Below are positions 12,925-26,318 of a stretch of 64,000 nt of DNA, piece by piece. The stretch is from Cristatella mucedo (Eukaryota; Bryozoa; Phylactolaemata; Cristatellidae), in NCBI GenBank assembly GCA_009760855.2, contig WPIO01000241.1, positions 64,001 to 128,000 on the forward strand, read 5' to 3'. The notes below the pieces were generated by a model. The model was not told the DNA's origin. It did no database searches and saw nothing but the letters and a program-made list of their open reading frames with translations. Made by a program: the position numbers and the translations under genes. Every line of letters starts with the position of its first letter. Position 1 is the first letter of the stretch.

Positions 12925-12940
12925 GTTTCTTAAACAAGTT
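12925..12940 (+). repeat. Truncated monomer junction (about 60 bp missing)
   Basis: GAAGTTTCT joins TAAACAAGTTGCAGC, skipping the CATATTCCGCG to AAATGC part, so a 64-bp partial monomer remains. A CT dinucleotide is shared at the breakpoint. Confidence 0.85.
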
Positions 12941-14020
12941 GCAGCACTCAGCTGCGAGCAAGCACACGCTCCGACATGCAGATTTGAAGTTTCTACATAT
13001 TCCGCGATCTCCTGCGAACTTGTGCGAAACGTGTTATTTACGTGCGAAATGCTTTAAACAAGGTGCAGCACTCTGCTGCCAGCAAGTGCACGCTCCGACA
13101 CGCAGATTTGAAGTTTCTACATATTCCGCGATCTGCTGCGAACTCGTGCGAAACGTGTTATTTACGTGCGAAATGCTTTAAACAAGGTGCAGCACTCTGC
13201 TGCCAGCCAGTGCACGCTCCGACATGCAGATTTGAAGTTTCTACATATTCCGCGATCTGCTGCGAACTCGTGCGAAACGTGTTATTTACGTGCGAAATGC
13301 TTTAAACAAGGTGCAGCACTCTGCTGCCAGCCAGGGCACGCTCCGACACGCAGATTTGAAGTTTCTACATATTCCGCGATCTGCTGCGAACTCGTGCGAA
13401 AAACGTGTTATTTACGTGCGAAATGCTTAAAAACAAGGTGCAGCACTCTGCTGCCAGCCAGACACGCTCTCCGACATGCAGATTTGAAGTTTCTACATAT
13501 TCCGCGATCTGCTGCGAACTCGTGCGAAACGTGTTATTTACGTGCGAAATGCTTTAAACAAGGTGCAGCACTCTGCTGCCAGCCAGGGCACGCTCCGACA
13601 CGCATATTTGATGTTTTTACATATTCTGCGATCTGCTGGGAACTTGTGCGAAACGTGTTATTTACGTGCGAAATGCTTTAAACAAGGTGCAGCACTCTGC
13701 TGCCAGCCAGGGCACGCTCCGACACGCAGATTTGAAGTTTCTACATATTCCGCGATCTGCTGCGAACTTGTGCGAAACGTGTTATTTACGTGCGAAATGC
13801 TTTAAACAAGGTGCAGCACTCTGCTGCCAGCAAGTGCACGCTCCGACAAGCAGATTTGAAGTTTCTACATATCCCGCGATCTGCTGCGAACTGGTGCGAA
13901 ACGTGTTATTTACGTGCGAAATGCTTTAAACAAGGTGCAGCACTCTGCTGCCAGCCAGGGCACGCTCCGACATGCAGATTTGAAAGTTTCTACATATTCC
14001 GCGATCTGCTGCGAACTCGT

Positions 14021-14040
14021 GCGAAACGCTGCGAAACGTG
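14021..14040 (+). repeat. 10-bp micro-duplication in a monomer
   Basis: GCGAAACG appears twice in succession as GCGAAACGCTGCGAAACG, adding 10 bp. The extra copy keeps the roughly helical spacing of the TGCGAA motifs. Confidence 0.75.
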
Positions 14041-17000
14041 TTATTTACGTGCGAAATGCTTTAAACAAGGTGCAGCACTCTGCTGCCAGCCAGGGCACGC
14101 TCCGACATGCAGATTTGAAGTTTCTACATATTCCGCGATCTGCTGCGAACTGGTGCGAAACGTGTTATTTACGTGCGAAATGCTTTAAACATGGTGCAGC
14201 ACTCTGCTGCCAGCCAGCACACGCTCCGACATGCAGATTTGAAGTTTCTACATATTCCGCGATCTGCTGCGAACTCGTGCGACACGTGTTATTTACGTGC
14301 GAAATGCTTAAACAAGGTGCAGCACTCTGCTGCGAGCAAGCACACGCTCCGACATGCAGATTTGAAGTTTCTACATATTCCGCGATCTGCTGCGAACTTG
14401 TGCGAAACGTGTTTTTTACGTGCGAAATGCTTTAAACAAGGGGCAGCACTCTGCTGCCAGCCAGGCACGCCCCGCCATGCAGATTTGACGCTTTTACATA
14501 TTCCGCGATCTGCTGCGAACTCGTGCGAAACGTGTTATTTACGTGCGAAATGCTTTAAACAAGGTGCAGCACTCTGCTGCCAGCCAGTGCACGCTCCGAC
14601 ATGCAGATTTGAAATTTCTACATGTTCCGCGATCTGCTGCGAACTCGTGCGAAACGTGTTATTTACGTGCGAAATGCTTTAAACAAGGTGCAGCACTCTG
14701 CTGCCAGCCAGTGCACGCTCCGACATGCAGATTTGAAGTTTCTCTATATTCCGCGATCTGCTGCGAACTCGTGCGAAACGGGTTATTTACGTGCGAAATG
14801 CTTTAAACATGGTGCAGCACTCTGCTGCCAGCCAGCACACGCTCCGACATGCAGATTTGAAGTTTCTACATATTCGGCGATCTGCTGCGAGCTCGTGCGA
14901 AACGTGTTATTTACGTGCGAAATGCTTTAAACAAGGTGCAGCACTCTGCTGCCCAGCCAGGGCACGCTCCGACATGCAGATTTGAAGTTTCTACATATTC
15001 CGCGATCTGCTGCGAACTCGTGCGAAACGTGTTATTTACGTGCGAAATGCTTTAAACATGGTGCAGCACTCTGCTGCCAGCCAGCACACGCTCCGACATG
15101 CAGATTTGAAGTTTCTACATATGCAGCGATCTGCTGCGAACTCGTGCGAAACGTGTTATTTACGTGCGAAATGCTTTAAACAAGGTGCAGCACTCTGCTG
15201 CCAGCCAGCGCACGCTCCGACATGCAGATTTGAAGTTTCTACATATTCCGCGATCTGCTGCGAACTCGTGCGAAACGTGTTATTTACGTGCGAAATGCTT
15301 TAAACAAGGTGCAGCACTCTGCTGCCAGCCAGAGCACGCTCCGACATGCAGATTTGAAGTTTCTACATATTCCGCGGTCTGCTGCGGACTCGTGCGAAAC
15401 GTGTTATTTACGTGCGAAATGCTTTTAAAACTAGGTGCAGCACTCTGCTGCCAGCCAGCACACGCTCCGACATGCAGATTTGAAGTTTCTACATATTCCG
15501 CGATCTGCTGCGAACTCGTGCGAAACGTGTTATTTACGTGCGAAATGCTTTAAACAAGGTGCAGCACTCTGCTGCCAGCAAGCCCACGCTCCGACATGCA
15601 GATTTGAAGTTTCTACATATTCCGCGATCTGCTGCGAACTCGTGCGAAACGTGTTATTTACGTGCGAATTGCTTTTAAACAAGGTGCAGCACTCTGCTGC
15701 CAGCCAGCGCACGCTCCGACATGCAGATTTGAAGTTTCTACATATTCCGCGATCTGCTGCGAATCGGTGCGAAACGTGTTATTTACGTGCGAAATGCTTT
15801 AAACAAGGTGCAGCACTCTGCTGCCAGCAGAAAGTGCACGCTCCGACATGCAGATTTGAAGTTTCTACATATTCCGCGATCTGCTGCGAACTCGTGCAAA
15901 ACGTGTTATTTACGTGCGAAATGCTTTAAACAAGGTGCAGCACTCTGCTGCCAGCCAGCACACGCTCCGACATGCAGATTTGAAGTTTCTACATATTCCG
16001 CGATCTGCTGCGAACTCGTGCGATACGTGTTATTTACGTGCGAAATGCTTTAAACAAGGTGCAGCACTCTGCTGCCAGTCAGCGCACGCTCCGACATGCA
16101 GATTTGAAGTGTCTACATATTCCGCGATCTGCTGCGAACTCGTGCGAAACGTGTTATTTACGTGCGAAATGCTTTAAACAAGGTGCAGCACTCTCTGCTG
16201 CCAGCCAGCACGCTCCGACATGTAGATTTGAAGTTTCTACATATTCCGCGATCTGCTGCGAACTCGTGCGAAACGTGTTATTTACGTGCGAAATGCTCAA
16301 AACAAGGTGCAGCACTCTGCTGCCAGCCAGTGCACGCTCCGACATGCAGATTTGAAGTTTCTACATATTCCGCGATCTGCTGCGAACTCGTGCGAAACGT
16401 GTTATTTACGTGCGAAATGCTTTAAACAAGGTGCAGCACTCTGCTGCCAGCCAGCACACGCTCCGACATGCAGATTTGAAGTTTCTAGGTAATCCAGGAT
16501 CTGCCGCGAACTCATGCGAAACGTGTTATTTACGTGCGAAATGCTTTAAACAAGGTGCAGCACTCTGCTGCCAGCCAGCACACGCTTCGACATGCAGATT
16601 TGAAGTTTTTCTACATATTCCGCGATCTGCTGCGAACTTGTGCGAAACGTGTTATTTACGTGCGAAATGCTTTAAACAAGGTGCAGCACTCTGCTGCCAG
16701 CCAGAGCACGCTCCGACATGCAGATTTGAAGTTTCTACATATTCCGCGATCTGCTGCGAACTCGTGCGAAACGTGTTATTTACGTGCGAAATGCTTTAAA
16801 CAAGGTGCAGCACTCTGCTGCCAGCCAGTGCACGCTCCGACATGCAGATTTGAAGTTTCTACATATTCCGCGATCTGCTGCGAACTCGTGCGAAACGTGT
16901 TATTTACGTGCGAAATGCTTTAAACAAGGTGCAGCACTCTGCTGCCAGCCAGGACACGCTCCGACATGCAGATTTGAACTTTCTACATATTCCGCGATCT

Positions 17001-17695
17001 GCTGCGAACTCGTGCGAAACGTGTTATTTACGTGCGAAATGCTTTAAACAAGGTGCAGCACTCTGCTGCCAGCCAGTGCACGCTCCGACATGCAGATTTG
17101 AAGTTTCTACATATTCCGCGATCTGCTGTGAACTCGTGCGAAACGTGTTATTTACGTGCGAAATGCTTTTAACAAGGTGCAGCACTCTGCTGCCAGCCAG
17201 CACACGCTCCGATATGCAGATTTGAACTTTCTACATATTCCGCGATCTGCTGCGAACTCGTGCGAAATGTGTTATTTACGTGCGAAATGCTTTAAACATG
17301 GTGCAGCACTCTGCTGCCAGCCAGCGCACGCTCCGACATGCAGATTTGAAGTTTCTACATATTCCGCGATCTGCTGCGAACTTGTGCGAAACGTGTTATT
17401 TACGTGCGAAATGCTTTAAACAAGGTGCAGCACTCTGCTGCCAGCAAGCCCATGCTCCGACATGCAGATTTGAAGTTTCTACATATTCCGCGATCTGCTG
17501 CGAACTCGTGCGAAACGTGTTATTTACGTGCGAAATGCTCACAACAAGGTGCAGCACTCTGCTGCCAGCCAGTGCAAGCTCCGATATGTAGATTTAAAGT
17601 TTCTACATATTCTGCGATCTGCTGCGAAATCGTGCTGAACGGGTTATTTACGTGCGATATGCTTTAAACAAGGTGCTGCACTCTGCTGCCAGCCA

Positions 17696-18640
17696 GCCCA
17701 CGCTCCGACATGCAGATTTGAAGTTTCTATATATTCCGCGATTTGCTGTGAACTCGTGCGAAACGGGTTATTTACGTGCGAAATGCTTTTAACAAGGTGC
17801 AGCACTCTGCTGCCAGCCAGAACACGCTCCGACATGGAGATTTGAACTTTCTAGATATTCCTCGAACAGCTGCTAACTTTTGCGAAATGTGTCATTCGAG
17901 TGCTAAATGCTCAAAACGAGGTGCAGCACTCTGCTGCCAGGCAGGGCACGCTCCGAAATGTAGATTTGAACTTTCTAGATATTCCGCGATCTGCTGTGAA
18001 CTCGTGCGAAACGTGTTATTTACGTGCGAAATGCTTTTAACAAGGTGAAGCACTCTGCTGCCAGCCAGCACACGCTCCGAAATGTAGATTTGAAGTTTCT
18101 ACATATTCCGCGATCTGCTGGGAACTTGTTCGAAACGTGTTGTTTACGTGCGAAATGCTTTAAACAAGGTGCAGCACTCTGCTGCCAGCAAGAGCACACT
18201 CCGACATGCAGATTTGAAGTTTCTACATATTCAGTGATCTGCCGCGAACTCGTGCGAAACGTGTTATTTACGTGCGAAATGCTCACAACAAGGTGCAGCA
18301 CTCTGCTGCCAGCCAGCTCACACTCCGACATGCAGATTTGAAGTTTCTACATATTCTGCGATCTGCTGTGGACTTGTGCAAAACGTGTTATTTACGTGCG
18401 AAATGCTTTAAACAAGGTGCAGCACTCTGCTGCCAGCAAGAGCACACTCCGACATGCAGATTTAAAGTTTCTACATATTCCGCGATCTGCTGCGAACTTG
18501 TGCGAAACGGGTTATTTACGTGCGAAATGCTTTAAACAAAGTGCAGCACTCTGCTGCCTGCAAGGGCACGCTCCGACATGCAGATTTGAACTTTCTAGAT
18601 ATTCCTCGATCTGCTGAGAACTTGTGCGAAATGTGTCATT
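17696..18640 (+). repeat. Higher-order block, copy 1 of the 30-mer pair
   Basis: An ordered series of about 8 variant monomers. It comprises a copy with CTATATATTCCGCG, one with CCTCGAAC and GCTAACTTTTGCG, one with the AGGCAGGGCACGC junction, one with GGTGAAGCAC, one with GGGAACTTGTTCGAAACGTG, one with CATATTCAGTGATCTGCC, one with GCTCACAACAAGG, and later GCCTGCAAGGGCACG. The same series recurs at 21,420-22,365 with an offset of 3,725-3,727 bp (CCTCGAAC at 17,860 and 21,585; GCCTG at 18,556 and 22,283). The constant offset over the series shows a block duplication rather than independent variants. Confidence 0.85.
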
Positions 18641-18900
18641 CGAGTGCGAAATGCTCAAAACGATGTGGAGCACTTTGCTGTTAGCCAGCACATGCTCCGA
18701 AATGTAGATTTTTAGTTTCTACATATTTCGCGATCTGCTGCAAACTCGAGCGAAATGTGATATTCAAGTGCGAAATGCTCAAAACAAGGGGCAGCACTCT
18801 GCTGCCAGCCAGCACAGGCTCCGAAATCTAGATTTGAAGTTTCTACATATTCCGAGATGTGCTGCGAAGTTGTGCGAAACGTGTTATTTACGTGCGAAAT
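18641..18900 (+). repeat. Variant block with CGATGTGGAGC, copy 1
   Basis: Contains the unusual strings CGATGTGGAGCACTTTGCTG, TTAGCCAGCACATG, GATTTTTAGTTTCT, then AGGCTCCGAAATCTAG and CCGAGATGTGCTGCGAAG. The same order is found at 25,825-26,085. The offset is 7,184 bp, about 58 monomers or twice the 29-mer distance. Confidence 0.85.
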
Positions 18901-21419
18901 GCTTTAAACATGGTGCAGCACTCTGCTGCCAGCCAGCACACGCTCCGACATGCAGATTTGAACTTTCTACATATTCCGCGATCTGCTGCGAACTCGTGCG
19001 AAACGTGTTATTTACGTGCGAAATGCTCAAAACAAGGTGCAGCACTCTGCTGATAGCCATGCACGCTCCGACTTGCCGATTTGAAGTTTCTACACATTCC
19101 GCGATCTGCTGCGAACTCGTGCGAAACGTGTTATTTACGTGCGAAATGCTCAAAAAAACAAGGTGCAGCACTCTGCTGCCAGCCAGCAGCACGCTCCGAC
19201 ATGCAGATTTGAAGTTTCTACATATTCCGCGATCTGCTGCGAACTCGTGCGAAACGTGTTATTTACGTGCGAAATGCTTTAAACAAGGTGCAGCACTCTG
19301 CTGCCAGCCAGCACACGCTCCGACATGCAGATTTGAACTTTCTAGATATTTCTCGATCTGCTGCGAACTTGTGCGAAATGTGTCATTCGAGTGCGAAATG
19401 CTCAAAACAAGGTGCAGCACTCTGCTGCCAGCAAGTGCACGCTCCGACATGCAGATTTGAAATTTCTACATATTCCGCGATCTGCTGTGAACTCGTGCGA
19501 AACGTGTTATTTACGTGCGAAATGCTTTAAACAAGGTGCAGCACTCTGCTGCCAGCAAGTGCACGCTCCGACAAGCAGATTTGAAGTTTCGACATATCCC
19601 GCGATCTGCTGCGAACTGGTGCGAAACGTGTTATTTACGTGCGAATTGCTTTGAACAAGGTGCAGCACTCTGCTGCCAGCCAGCACACGCTCCGACATGC
19701 AGATTTGAAGTTTCTACATATTCCGCGATCTGCTGCGAACTTGTGCGAAACGTGTTATTCACGTGCGAAATGCTCAAAACAAGGTGCAGCACTCTGCTGC
19801 CAGCCAGCGCACGCTCCGACATGTAGATTTGAAGTTTCTACATATTCCGCGATCTCCTGCGAACTTGTGCGAAACGTGTTATTTACGTGCGAAATGCTTT
19901 AAACAAGGTGCAGCACTCTGCTGCCAGCCAGCAAGCACGCTCCGACATGCAGATTTGAAGTTTCTACATATTCCGCGATCTGCTGCGAACTTGTGCGAAA
20001 CGTGTTATTTACGTGCGAAATGCTTTAAACAAGGTGCAGCACTCTGCTGCCAGCCAGAGCACGCTCCGACATGCAGATTTGAAGTTTCTACATATTCCGC
20101 GATCTGCTGCGAACTCGTGCGAAACGTGTTATTTACGTGCGAAATGCTCAAAACAAGGTGCAGCACTCTGCTGCCAGCCAGCGCACGCTCCGACATGCAG
20201 ATTTGAAGTTTCTACATATTCCGCGATCTGCTGCGAACTCGTGCGAAACGTGTTATTTACGTGCGAAATGCTTTAAACAAGGTGCAGCACTCTGCTGCCA
20301 GCCAGCACACGCTCCGACATGCAGATTTGAAGTTTCTACATATTCCGCGATCTACTGCGAACTCGTGCGAAACGTGTTATTTACGTGCGAAATGCTTAAA
20401 AACAAGGTGCAGCACTCTGCTGCCAGCCACACGCTCCGACATGCAGATTTGAAGTTTCTACATATTCCGCGATCTGCTGCGAACTCGTGCGAAACGTGTT
20501 ATTTACGTGCGAAATGCTCAAAACAAGGTGCAGCACTCTGCTGCCAGCAAGCCCATGCTCCGACATGCAGATTTGAAGTTTCTACATATTCTGCGATCTG
20601 CTGCGAACTAGTGCAAAATGTGTTATTTACGTGCGAAATGCTTTAAACAAGGTGCAGCACTCTGCTGCCAGCCAGCTCACGCTCCGACATGCAGATTTGA
20701 AGTTTTTCTACATATTCCGCGATCTGCTGCGAACTCGTGCGAAACGTGTTATTTACGTGCGAAATGCTTTAAACAAGGTGCAGCACTCTGCTGCCAGCAA
20801 GTACACGCTCCGACATGCAGATTTGAACTTTCTACATATTCCGCGATCTGCTGCGAACTCGTGCGAAATGTGTTATTCAAGTGCGAAATGCTCAAAACAA
20901 GGTGCAGCACTCTGCTGCCAGCCAGCACACGCTCCGAAATGCAGATTTGAACTTTCTACATATTCCGCGATCTGCTGTGAACTCGTGCGAAACGTGTTAT
21001 TTACGTGCGAAATGCTTTAAACAAGGTGCAGCACTCTGCTGCCAGCCAGCACACGCTCCGAAATGTAGATTTGAAGTTTCTACATATTCCGCGATCTGCT
21101 GGGAACTTGTTCGAAACGTGTTGTTTACGTGCGAAATGCTTTAAACAAGGTGCAGCACTCTGCTGCCAACAAGAGCACACTCCGACATGCAGATTTGAAG
21201 TTTCTACATATTCCGCGATCTGCTGCAAACTTGTGCGAAACGTGTTATTTACGTGCGAAATGCTTTAAACAAGGTGCAGCACTCTGCTGCCAGCCAGCGC
21301 ACGCTCCGACATCCAGATTTAAAGTTTCTACATATTCTGCGATCTGCTGCGAACTGGTGCGAAACGTGTTGTTTACGTGCGAAATGCTTTAAACAAGGTG
21401 CAGCACTCTGCTGCCAGCC

Positions 21420-22365
21420 AGCCCACGCTCCGACATGCAGATTTGAAGTTTCTATATATTCCGCGATCTGCTGTGAACTCGTGCGAAACGTGTTATTTAC
21501 GTGCGAAATGCTTTAAACACGGTGCAGCACTCTGCTGCCAGCCAGGACACGCTCCGACATGCAGATTTGAACTTTCTAGATATTCCTCGAACTGCTGCTA
21601 ACTTTTGCGAAATGTGTGTTATTCGAGTGCGAAATGCTCAAAAAAATGTGCAGCACTCTGCTGCCAGGCAGGGCACGCTCCGAAATGTAGATTTGAACTT
21701 TCTAGATATTCCGCGATCTGCTGTGAACTCGTGCGAAACGTGTTATTTACGTGCGAAATGCTTTTAACAAGGTGAAGCACTCTGCTGCCAGCCAGCACAC
21801 GCTCCGAAATGTAGATTTGAAGTTTCTACATATTCCGCGATCTGCTGGGAACTTGTTCGAAACATGTTGTTTACGTGCGAAATGCTTTAAACAAGGTGCA
21901 GCACTCTGCTGCCAGCAAGCGCACACTCCGACATGCAGATTTGAAGTTTCTACATATTCAGTGATCTGCCGCGAACTTGTGCGAAACGTGTTATTTACGT
22001 GGGAAATGCTCACAACAAGGTGCAGCACTCTGCTGCCAGCCAGCTCACACTCCGACATGCAGATTTGAAGTTTCTACATATTCCGCGATCTGCTGCGAAC
22101 TTGTGCGAAACGTGTTATTTACGTGCGAAATGCTTTAAACAAGGTGCAGCACTCTGCTGCCAGCCAGTGCACGCTCCGACATGCAGATTTAAAGTTTCTA
22201 CATATTCCGCGATCTGCTGCGAACTCGTGCGAAACGTGTTATTTACGTGCGAAATGCTTTAAACAAGGTGCAGCACTCTGCTGCCTGCAAGGGCACGCTC
22301 CGACATGCAGATTTGAACTTTCTAGATATTCCTCGATCTGCTGAGAACTTGTGCGAAATGTGTTA
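21420..22365 (+). repeat. Higher-order block, copy 2 of the 30-mer pair
   Basis: Carries the same ordered diagnostic variants as 17,696-18,640, displaced by about 30 monomers. Differences are few: for example GGGAAATGCTCACAAC here against GCGAAATGCTCACAAC in the first copy, and AACATGTTG against AACGTGTTG. Confidence 0.85.
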
Positions 22366-23724
22366 TTCGAGTGCGAAATGCTCAAAACAAGGTGCAGCAC
22401 TCTGCTGCCAGCCAGCACATGCTCCGAAATGTAGATTTGAAGTTTCTACATATTCCGCGATCTGCTGCGAACTCGTGCGAAATGTGATATTCAAGTGCGA
22501 AATGCTCAAAACAAGGGGCAGCACTCTGCTGCCAGCCAGCCAGCGTACGCTCCGAAACGTAGATTTGAAGTTTCTACATATTCCGCGATCTGCTGCGAAC
22601 TTGTGCGAAACGTGTTATTTACGTGCGAAATGCTTTAAACATGGTGCAGCACTCTGCTGCCAGCCAGCACACGCTCCGACATGCAGATTTGAAGTTTCTA
22701 CATATTCCGCGATCTGCTGCGAACTTGTGCGAAACGTGTTATTTACGTGCTAAATGCTCAAAACAAGGTACAGCACTCTGCTGCCAGCCAATGCACGCTC
22801 CGACATGCAGATTTGAAGTTTCTAGATTTCCGCGATCTGCTGCGAACTCGTGCGAAATGTGTTATTTACGTGCGAAATGCTCAAAAACAGGTGCAGCACT
22901 CTGCTGCCAGCAAGCCCACGCTCCGACATGCAGATTTGAAGTTTCTATATATTCCGCGATCTGCTGCGAACTCGTGCGAAACGTGTTATTTACGTGCGAA
23001 ATGCTTTAAACAAGGTGCAGCACTCTGCTGCCAGCAAGGGCACGCTCCGACATGCAGATTTGAACTTTCTACATATTCCGCGATCTGCTGCGAACTCGTG
23101 CGAAATGTGTTATTTACGTGCGAAATGCTTTCAAATACAAGGAGCTGCACTCTGCTGCCAGCCAGGGCACGCTCCGACATGCAGATTTGAAGTTTCTACA
23201 TATTCCGCGATCTGCTGCGAACTCGTGCGAAACGTGTGTTATTTACGTGCGAAATGCTTTAAACACAGGTGCAGCACTCTGCTGCCAGCCAGCACACGCT
23301 CCGACATGCAGATTTGAAGTTTCTACATATTCCGCGATCTGCTGCGAACTCGTGCGAAAACGTGTTATTTACGTGCGAAATGCTTTAAACAAGGTGCAGC
23401 ACTCTGCTGCTGCCAGCCAGCACACGCTCCGACATGCAGATTTGAAGTTTCTACATATTCCGCGATCTGCTGCTGCGAAACTGTGCGAAAAATGTTATTT
23501 ACGTGCGAAATGCTCAAAACAAGGTGCAGCACTCTGCTGCCAGCAGCAGCACGCTCCGACATGCAGATTTGAAGTTTTCTACATATTCCGCGATCTGCTG
23601 CTGCGAACTCGTGCGAAACGTGTTATTTACGTGCGAAATGCTTTAAACAAGGTGTGCAGCACTCTGCTGCCAGCCAGTGCACGCTCCGACATGCAGATTT
23701 GAAGTTTCTACATATTCCGCGATC

Positions 23725-23735
23725 TGCTGCTTTAC
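23725..23735 (+). repeat. Internal deletion in a monomer (about 22 bp)
   Basis: GATCTGCTGC joins TTTACGTGCG, removing the GAACTCGTGCGAAACG portion and with it the CENP-B-box-like site of this copy. Confidence 0.8.
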
Positions 23736-25075
23736 GTGCGAAATGCTCAAAACGAGGTGCAGCACTCTGCTGCCAGCCAGCACACGCTCCGAAATGTAGA
23801 TTTGAAGTTTCTACATATTCCGCGATCTGCTGCGAACTCGTGCAAAACGTGTTATTTACGTGCGAAATGCTTTAAACAAGGTGCAGCACTCTGCTGCCAG
23901 CAAGAGCACGCTCCGACATGCAGATTTGAAGTTTCTACATATTCCGCGATCTGCTGCGAACTCGTGCGAAACGTGTTATTTACGTGCGAAATGCTCAAAA
24001 CAAGGTGCAGCACTCTGCTGCCAGCCAGTGCAAGCTCCGATATGTAGATTTAAAGTTTCTACATATTCTGCGATCTGCTGCGAAATCGTGCGAAACGGGT
24101 TATTTACGTGCGAAATGCTTTAAACAAGGTGCAGCACTCTGCTGCCAGCCAGGGCACGCTCCGACATGCAGATTTGAAGTTTCTATATATTCCGCGATTT
24201 GCTGTGAACTCGTGCGAAACGTGTTATTTACGTGCGAAATGCTTTAAACAAGGTGCAGCACTCTGCTGCCAGCCAGGACACGCTCCGACACGCAGATTTG
24301 AAGTTTCTACATATTCCGCGATCTGCTGCGAACTCGTGCGAAACGTGTTATTCACGTGCGAAATGCTCAAAACGAGGTGCAGCACTCTGCTGCCAGCCAG
24401 TGCACGCTCCGACATGCAGATTTGAACTTTCTACATATTCCGCGATCTGCTGTGAACTCGTGCGAAACGTGTTATTTACGTGCGAAATGCTTTAAACAAG
24501 GTGCAGCACTCTGCTGCCAGCCAGCACACGCTCCGAAATGCAGATTTGAAGTTTCTACATATTCCGCGATCTGCTGGGAACTCGTGCGAAACGTGTTATT
24601 TACGTGCGAAATGCTTTAAACAAGGTGCAGCACTCTGCTGCCAGCAAGAGCACACTCCGACATGCAGATTTGAAGTTTCTACATATTCAGTGATCTGCCG
24701 CGAACTCGTGCGAAACGTGTTATTTACGTGCGAAATGCTCACAACAAGGTGCAGCACTCTGCTGCCAGCCAGTGCAAGCTCCGATATGTAGATTTAAAGT
24801 TTCTACATATTCCGCGATCTGCTGCAAATTCGTGCGAAACGTGTTATTTACGTGCGAAATGCTTTAAACAAGGTGCAGCACTCTGCTGCCAGCCAGCACA
24901 CGCTCCGACATGCAGATTTGAAGTTTCTACATATTCCGCGATCTGCTGCGAACTCGTGCGAAACGTGTTATTTACGTGCGAAATGCTTTAAACAAGGTGC
25001 AGCACTCTGCTGCCAGCCAGCACACGCTCCGACATGCAGATTTGAACTTTCTAGATATTCCTCGATCTGCTGCGA

Positions 25076-25090
25076 ACTTTTGAATGCTCA
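25076..25090 (+). repeat. Internal deletion in a monomer (about 25 bp)
   Basis: GCGAACTTTTG joins AATGCTCAAAAAAACGAGG, so the GCGAAATGTGTCATTCGAG portion is missing and the A-run is lengthened. Confidence 0.75.
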
Positions 25091-25824
25091 AAAAAACGAG
25101 GTGCAGCACTCTGCTGCCAGGCAGGGCACGCTCCGAAATGTAGATTTGAACTTTCTAGATATTCCGCGATCTGCTGTGAACTCGTGCGAAACGTGTTATT
25201 TACGTGCGAAATGCTTTTAACAAGGTGAAGCACTCTGCTGCCAGCCAGCACACGCTCCGATATGCAGATTTGAAGTTTCTACATATTCCGCGATCTGCTG
25301 CGAAACTTGTTCGAAACGTGTTATTTACGTGCGAAATGCTTTAAACAAGGTGCAGCACTCTGCTGCCAGCAAGCGCACGCTCCGACATGCAGATTTGAAG
25401 TTTCTACATATTCAGTGATCTGCCGCGAACTCGTGCGAAACGTGTTATTTACGTGCGAAATGCTCAAAACAAGGTGCAGCACTCTGCTGCCAGCCAGTGC
25501 AAGCTCCGATATGTAGATTTAAAGTTTCTACATATTCTGCGATCTGCTGCGAACTCGTGCGAAACGTGTTATTTACGTGCGAAATGCTTTAAACAAGGTG
25601 CAGCACTCTGCTGCCAGCCAGTGCACGCTCCGACATGCAGATTTGAAGTTTCTACATATTCCGCGATCTGCTGCGAACTTGTGCGAAACGGGTTATTTAC
25701 GTGCGAAATGCTTTAAACAAGGTGCAGCACTCTGCTGCCAGCCAGCGCACGCTCCGACATGCAGATTTAACTTTTTCTAGATAGATTCCTCGATCTGCTG
25801 AGAACTTGTGCGAAATGTGTCATT

Positions 25825-26085
25825 CGAGTGCGAAATGCTCAAAACGATGTGGAGCACTTTGCTGTTAGCCAGCACATGCTCCGAAATGTAGATTTTTAGT
25901 TTCTGCATATTTCGCGATCTGCTGCGAACTCGTGCAAAATGTGATATTCAAGTGCGAAATGCTCAAAACAAGGGGCAGCACTCTGCTGCCAGCCAGCACA
26001 GGCTCCGAAATCTAGATTTGAAGTTTCTACATATTCCGAGATGTGCTGCGAAGTTGTGCGAAACGTGTTATTTACGTGCGAAATG
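25825..26085 (+). repeat. Variant block with CGATGTGGAGC, copy 2
   Basis: Near-identical to 18,641-18,900 (CGATGTGGAG at 25,845 against 18,661). Downstream the two copies diverge: this one runs into the 26,129 block, whereas the first enters ordinary monomers. The duplication border therefore lies near 26,110. Confidence 0.8.
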
Positions 26086-26128
26086 CTTTAAACATGGTGC
26101 AGCACTCTGCTGCCAGCCAGCACACGCT

Positions 26129-26318
26129 CCGAAATGCAGATTTGAACTTTCTACATATTCCGAGATCTGCTGCGAACTTGTGCGAAACGTGTTATTCACG
26201 TGCGAAATGCTCAAAACAAGGTGCAGCACTTTGCTGCCAGCCAATGCACGCTCCGACATGCAGACTTGAATTTTCTACATGTTCCACGATTTTCTGCGAA
26301 CTCGTGCGAAATGGGTTA
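26129..26318 (+). repeat. Recurrent two-monomer variant block, copy 3
   Basis: The third copy of the pair, with CATGTTCCAC at 26,278. It is followed, like the copy at 4,059, by a GAAATGATTTAAACATGG monomer and a copy with AAGCCCATGCTCC. So similarity extends beyond the two monomers and links domain 1 with domain 3. Confidence 0.85.

Larger units (their letters stand above)
10841..17140 (+). repeat. Homogeneous type A satellite domain
   Basis: About 50 monomers very close to consensus. The main variable site is the segment after CTGCTGCCAGC, where CAGCACACG, CAGTGCACG, CAGCGCACG, CAGGGCACG and AAGTGCACG alternate. Only an occasional B-type copy is present, near 12,177-12,245. Several truncated monomers lie here (see 11,776 and 12,930). 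High local similarity suggests recent amplification or gene conversion. Confidence 0.85.

Noticed and set aside
18768-19460. 230-codon open frame
   Set aside because: Repeat-derived, prolonged by an A-run insertion near 19,152 and a shortened copy near 19,055.
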